Of a stretch of 64,000 bases of DNA, positions 60,178-64,000 are shown piece by piece. Origin of the DNA: Heterocephalus glaber (lineage: Eukaryota; Chordata; Mammalia; Rodentia; Bathyergidae). How positions within the stretch are numbered: position 1 is the stretch's first letter; each line of letters opens with the position of its first letter. Under the pieces are notes generated by a model. That model was not told the DNA's origin and made no database searches. It saw only the letters and a list, made by a program, of their open reading frames with translations. The stretch covers positions 39,789,061-39,853,060 of the forward strand of contig NW_004624734.1 in the NCBI RefSeq assembly GCF_000247695.1, given 5' to 3'. The translations under genes and the position numbers were made by a program.

Positions 60178-60380
60178 CTGAGAGGAAGGGAGGCCAGGGG
60201 CATGACATACCCCCCTCCCTTCAATTCGGCCACACCTCCTAGGTTTCTATCACCTCCCAATCATGCCATGGAATTTTGATGTCATCAATGGACTGATCCC
60301 TCATGATCTAATCACCTTCTAAAAGCCCCTCCTCTGAACACATGAGACTTTAGGGAACATATTAGATCTAAACCATAACA
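59979..60380 (-). mobile_element. MaLR-type solo LTR (MST/THE1-like), reverse orientation, with internal (GA)n
   Basis: Plus strand starts TGTATTAGCTTTTTATATC and ends AAACCATAACA, the reversed MaLR LTR pattern, with GGAAGATTTATTTTGGCTCA, GGCCACACCTCC and TGATCTAATCACCTTC in order. Flanks GACAC (59974-59978) and GACAA (60381-60385) fit a 5-bp duplication with one change. A GA microsatellite at 60145-60174 has grown inside it. Confidence 0.75.
60145..60174 (+). repeat. (GA)n microsatellite
   Basis: About 15 GA units inside the MaLR-type LTR. Confidence 0.95.
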
Positions 60381-60421
60381 GACAAGTTGGATAAAATAAT
60401 ATGCTCAGGAAGAAAAGTAGA

Positions 60422-60570
60422 ACCAGGCATGGTGGCACACACCTGTAATCCCAGCACTCAGGGGGCTGAGGCAGGAGGATTGATGCAAATCTGAAGCCAG
60501 CCTGGGATACATAGTGAGTTCAAGACCAATCTGGACTACACAGTGAGATGCTTTCTCAAAAAAAAAAAAG
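60422..60570 (+). mobile_element. B1-like SINE
   Basis: CCAGGCATGGTGGCACACAC, TAATCCCAGCACTC, CTGAGGCAGGAGG, CCAGCCTGGGATACATAGTG and a second GGACTACACAGTGAG, then a run of A. Confidence 0.9.
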
Positions 60571-61384
60571 TATGATAATTTCATTGAAAAGAGGTAAAAT
60601 CAAGATCAATAAATGCGATTAATCTTGATTTCTCCAAGATTAGTGTGTGGGCAATCTTTTGCATGGAAAATAATGATTACAATCACTCTCCTTGCACCCC
60701 TCAAGACTGGGAGATTACAGAGTATTGAATGAATCTTAGACTCTAGTGAAACAATAAAGCTGGTATCTATTGTTCTATCTTGGAAAGTTACATAGCTTGG
60801 CTTCAGGGTCAAATGAATTTAAGGCAGCTCACACATGCTAGCCAGCTCTGGGGCAGAATGGGAGCTGGTGTAGCATACTGAGAGGGTGGGGAGACCTGCT
60901 GTGGACATCTTTATGGACCTGCTGTGTGGGGCAGTCACACGTGATACCCCAAGAGAAAGCCGAAGACTGGATGCCCAGCTCAGGGGCCTCTTCAAGGCCA
61001 GATCTCTTTGATCGCTGCCCTTCTGAGGTGGTTTGAGCCATTTGAGCCTTACCGCTGTCCTTCAAAACAGATGTTGATGTTCCATTGTGCAGCTCAGGAA
61101 AAAAAAAAGCAGTTTTTCCCTCTTAAGCTTAAGTTACCTGAGATCTACACTAGTAAGAGGCGGAGGAATTGGTTATGTTCATAGCTATTGACTCTGCTCA
61201 CATTGGCCAGGGACAGGTAACATCAGTATCACATGGTGACTCCTTCAGAACAGATGTTTTTAAAAATTTCACCCAGTAATTCTGCTCAGCATAGAGGTCT
61301 TGGAGTCACTGTTTCACACCTGGAGGAATGTCTTTAGGGATGTGCCATAGGGCTCTCTTTGATCTTTTCTTTTTTTAAACATAA
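60571..61384. other. 5' flank, nothing recognised
   Basis: No repeat, exon or RNA gene supported. Confidence 0.4.
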
Positions 61385-61478
61385 TTTTATATTTATTTTT
61401 TGGTTTTGCTGTGCTGGCAATCAAACCCAGGGCCACTAGACAAGAGCTGTACCACTGAGCTGCATCCATAGTCCTAAA
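61385..61478 (-). mobile_element. ID-like SINE (old), reverse
   Basis: Plus strand GGCAATCAAACCCAGGGCC and TACCACTGAGCTGCATCCATA are the reversed B and A boxes. Confidence 0.78.
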
Positions 61479-61892
61479 CAGAAGATTCTTTTTTGTGTTC
61501 TCTGTTTACAAAAGCAAACCTATATGTATCTTTTAAAGATACATATAGATATTAAAAAGAAAATTAAAAATTGCGGGCAGCCTGATCACTCAGAGATAAA
61601 TACTGATGTGATTTCTTTTTTTTTACATGTACCCAAATACTTTGTAATAACAATATAATAAAATGCATAATATTCAATGATTTTTTTCAGTTTTTGATAT
61701 ATAACAAGACATCTCACCAGGACAATAAACAGATCTACAATGTACTGAATGTTCATCTTATATTTCATCAATAAGTCTACACCACAGTGAACATTTTTAT
61801 TAGTGAGTTTGATGAAGAGGTGCATTGGTCAAATTTTTGGGTGACACAAACCTGGGAGGATGGCTAATATGCTAGATTTAAAAATCAGAACA

Positions 61893-61980
61893 TGGGCTGG
61901 GGATTTAGCTCAGTGGTTCCACCGCCTGCTGCGCAAGCTCAAGGACCCAAGTTCAATCCCCGGCGCCAAAAAAAAAAAAA
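61893..61980 (+). mobile_element. ID-type SINE, first of two SINEs at one target
   Basis: GGGCTGGGGATTTAGCTCAG, CAAGTTCAATCCCCGGCGCC and an A tail. Flanks AATCAGAACA at 61883-61892 and 61981-61990. Confidence 0.93.
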
Positions 61981-61990
61981 AATCAGAACA

Positions 61991-62186
61991 ATGGGGTGGG
62001 GTGCAGCACGCCTGTAACCCCAGCACTCTGGGAGGTTGAGGCGGGGGGTTGCAAGCTTGAGCCCATCCAGGAGACTTAGTGAGACCTTCCTCGCCTCAAA
62101 ATAAAAAATTTAAAAAGAGCTGGGGGTATAGATCAGTGCAAAGGCCTTGGATTCAATCCCCAACGCTGGAAAAAAAAAAAAAAAAG
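61991..62186 (+). mobile_element. B1+ID dimeric SINE, second of two at one target
   Basis: 7SL-derived half (CACGCCTGTAACCCCAGCAC, GGAGGTTGAGGC), a short A-rich linker, then a shortened ID half (AGCTGGGGGTATAGATCAGT, TTCAATCCCCAACGC) and an A tail. It is followed by a third copy of AATCAGAACA at 62187-62196. Confidence 0.88.
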
Positions 62187-62539
62187 AATCAGAACATAAA
62201 CCAACTTAATAAATAGAAATTCTGACCCTAAATTGATATAAAATTTCACACAAATATAAAACTTCAAATGGCATCCATCTAGTATCTCTGTCAAATTTCC
62301 CATTTCTAGGAGTGAGAAGCACTGACTCCGTGAGAAGGGGCCGAAGGTAGGGCAGGCTGCTGATGTGTCCACTTGAGTCATTCATTAAGAAATGAAGAAA
62401 CAATGACCCAGACTAGCAGGACAACAGAAGCAAAGAAAACTGGAAATGGTACCTTGGCCCTGTAAAATGTAAGACTCCGTGTGGACGTATTGTTACCTGG
62501 AAAGAGCTTGGTCGCCTCCTCTGTTAACAGGTGGGCTCT

Positions 62540-63042
62540 TGTCGGGAGCAATGCTACATAATTTTAGGGAAAAACCATTTGATTAGGCCTAGTTCTCCTG
62601 CCTCCAGCCCAGCTATGGCATTCCGAGACATAATTCCATTTTGGCCTCTGGTCACAGCTGAGACCTCAATGATCCGGAGATGTTGTGATGCTCCAGGAAA
62701 AGATTACACCAGCTGAAGACATCCTGGGAGGAACAAAATCTTCATCTACTCAGTTCCTCATTGTTCTTGGATTGTTACATCTTATTTACGCAGGATGTAC
62801 TGAACTCTCTGCAAGTCATCTGCTACATCTGTTTCTCCCGATGTACTTAATAAAAGGTGCGGTACGCTGGGGGCTGTCGTCTTTGCCGCCCAGAGCAGCA
62901 CAGATCAGACCCAAAGCTCAGCTTCTTCTCAAAGTCTCATTTTCCCACGTTTCCTGTAATTTGCCTTGTGGTGCCGTGGCTCACAAGAGACTAAGGACTT
63001 ACTGCAGAGGTTCTAGTAACATCCCTTTTCCTGTTCCCTACA
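62540..63042 (+). mobile_element. Solo LTR, endogenous retrovirus class II (ERVK-like), 503 bp
   Basis: Starts TGTCGGGAGC and ends CCCTACA (5'-TG...CA-3'), flanked by an exact 6-bp duplication GGCTCT at 62534-62539 and 63043-63048; six bases is usual for class II (IAP/ERVK-like) insertions. A polyadenylation signal AATAAA lies at 62849-62854, followed by an R/U5-like segment (TGTCGTCTTTGCCGCCC...). No second LTR or internal retroviral sequence is adjacent, so it is a recombined solo LTR. The 121-codon frame within it is not a gene. Confidence 0.85.
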
Positions 63043-63225
63043 GGCTCTGAGCAGAGCTGTCCCAGCCAAACTGTCCCTGGGGAAGTGCAAAAGTCCTGGC
63101 GGGATGCTGTCTGGAATATGTGCCATCCTGGCTGCCAGGTGGAGGACAGCTGGTCTGTGTGTGGCAGGTCAGAGTCAAGGACCTGGCAGTACCATCTCTT
63201 ACTTTGCATGTTTTCAAAACTGAGC

Positions 63226-63332
63226 TAAAGGGCTGGGGATAGAGTGTTCAGTGGTAGAGTGCTCTCCTCAGATATACAAGGTTCTAGGTTTAATCCGCAG
63301 CACTGAAAAAAGAAAAAGAAAAACAAACAAGA
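63226..63332 (+). mobile_element. ID-like SINE (old)
   Basis: GGGCTGGGGATAGAGTGTTCAG then GGTTTAATCCGCAGCACTG and an A/G/C-rich tail. Confidence 0.8.
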
Positions 63333-63431
63333 ATAGTAACAACAAAACTCCAAACTGAATAAAACTCAGGGACTTATTATCACCCACAAACCACTTTTAA
63401 TAGTGAGCTCTGATCATAGGCAACTTATTAT

Positions 63432-64000
63432 TTTTTCTTTTAGTTCTTTTATTGGTACATTTTAGGTATACAATTTGTTTACATTTATCATTGGGTGCTT
63501 GTACCTGTACATGTTGTATCTTGGTTCTTATTTTTTTTCCCCCATTATGTGTGCACCCTTCACCCCCTCCGCCCTTCCCTATTTACATAGATTTCATTTC
63601 CATTTTTTTTCTTTTCTCATAGTTTTTCCTTTCCTTCTTTTCCTTTCCCCTTCCCTTCCCTTCACTCCTTCGTCTTTGGACCTTTTTTCCTATTTCAAAA
63701 TATCAATTATTCATTTTAATCATTTTAACTCTTGTTTACACTATCAGTTTCTCACACTAGTGAAACTATTCGGTATTTACACATCTGTGTCCTATTTATT
63801 TCACTTGAGTATGGCCTCGACATGCATCCATTTAGCTATAAATGACTCTAGCCTTTCATTCTTTATGGCTGAGTGGTACTCCGTTTTATAAAAAAAACCC
63901 CACATTTTCTTTATCCAATTTCCAGTTGATGGGCACTTGGGCTGCTTCCAAGCTTTAGCTATTATTACAAACTGGGCCGCTATAAACATGGGTGCACATA
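63432..64000 (-). mobile_element. L1 3' end, continues past the window edge
   Basis: Same subfamily and orientation as the copy at 47940: the tail, pyrimidine-rich 3'UTR and ORF2 C-terminal codons (KAWKQPKCPSTGNWIKKMW on the minus strand, about 63900-63970) align over the whole length. The ORF2 part is cut off by the window end, so truncation and target duplication cannot be judged. Confidence 0.9.

Noticed and set aside
62685..63050. 121-codon frame
   Set aside because: Lies inside the solo LTR, which is non-coding.

Overview
The window is nuclear DNA from a placental mammal. Tandem-free 7SL-derived (B1-like) SINEs, tRNA-derived ID-type SINEs, B1+ID dimers and 5'-truncated L1 copies point to a rodent. 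No murid B2 or B4 elements were seen, so a non-murid rodent (squirrel-, dormouse- or guinea-pig-related lineage) is the best guess; the species cannot be fixed from memory alone.

One real protein-coding exon is recognisable: the first coding exon of PRKCH (protein kinase C eta), minus strand, 40795-41157. It carries the start codon, nearly the whole N-terminal C2 domain and a consensus GTGAGT donor. It lies in a GC- and CpG-rich block that runs into a 905-base assembly gap (41294-42198), so the rest of the 5'UTR and the core promoter are missing. Everything left of the exon (1-40794) is PRKCH intron 1; no second exon was found there. Everything right of the gap (42199-64000) is 5' flank of the gene.

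The remainder is intronic or intergenic sequence dominated by transposable elements of several ages. Ancient: L2, MIR, MER5A-like hAT elements, a mariner transposase remnant, a HAL1-like half-LINE, an L1M copy of about 3 kb (34965-38025). Middle-aged: two MaLR-type solo LTRs and four copies of a small hAT element family with 8-bp target duplications. Young: L1 3' ends with intact target duplications, many ID SINEs, and a solo class II LTR (62540-63042) with a perfect 6-bp duplication. Microsatellites and two local tandem duplications are also present.

The best unexplained signal is on the minus strand at 47609-47845: a splice-acceptor-like sequence followed by a protein-like reading frame of about 84 codons with one in-frame stop, in a repeat-free block 6 kb upstream of PRKCH. 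It was not recognised and may be a decayed or unannotated exon. Other notable items are the hAT family, a triple target-site copy around two adjacent SINEs, and a 109-bp tandem duplication inside the old L1.
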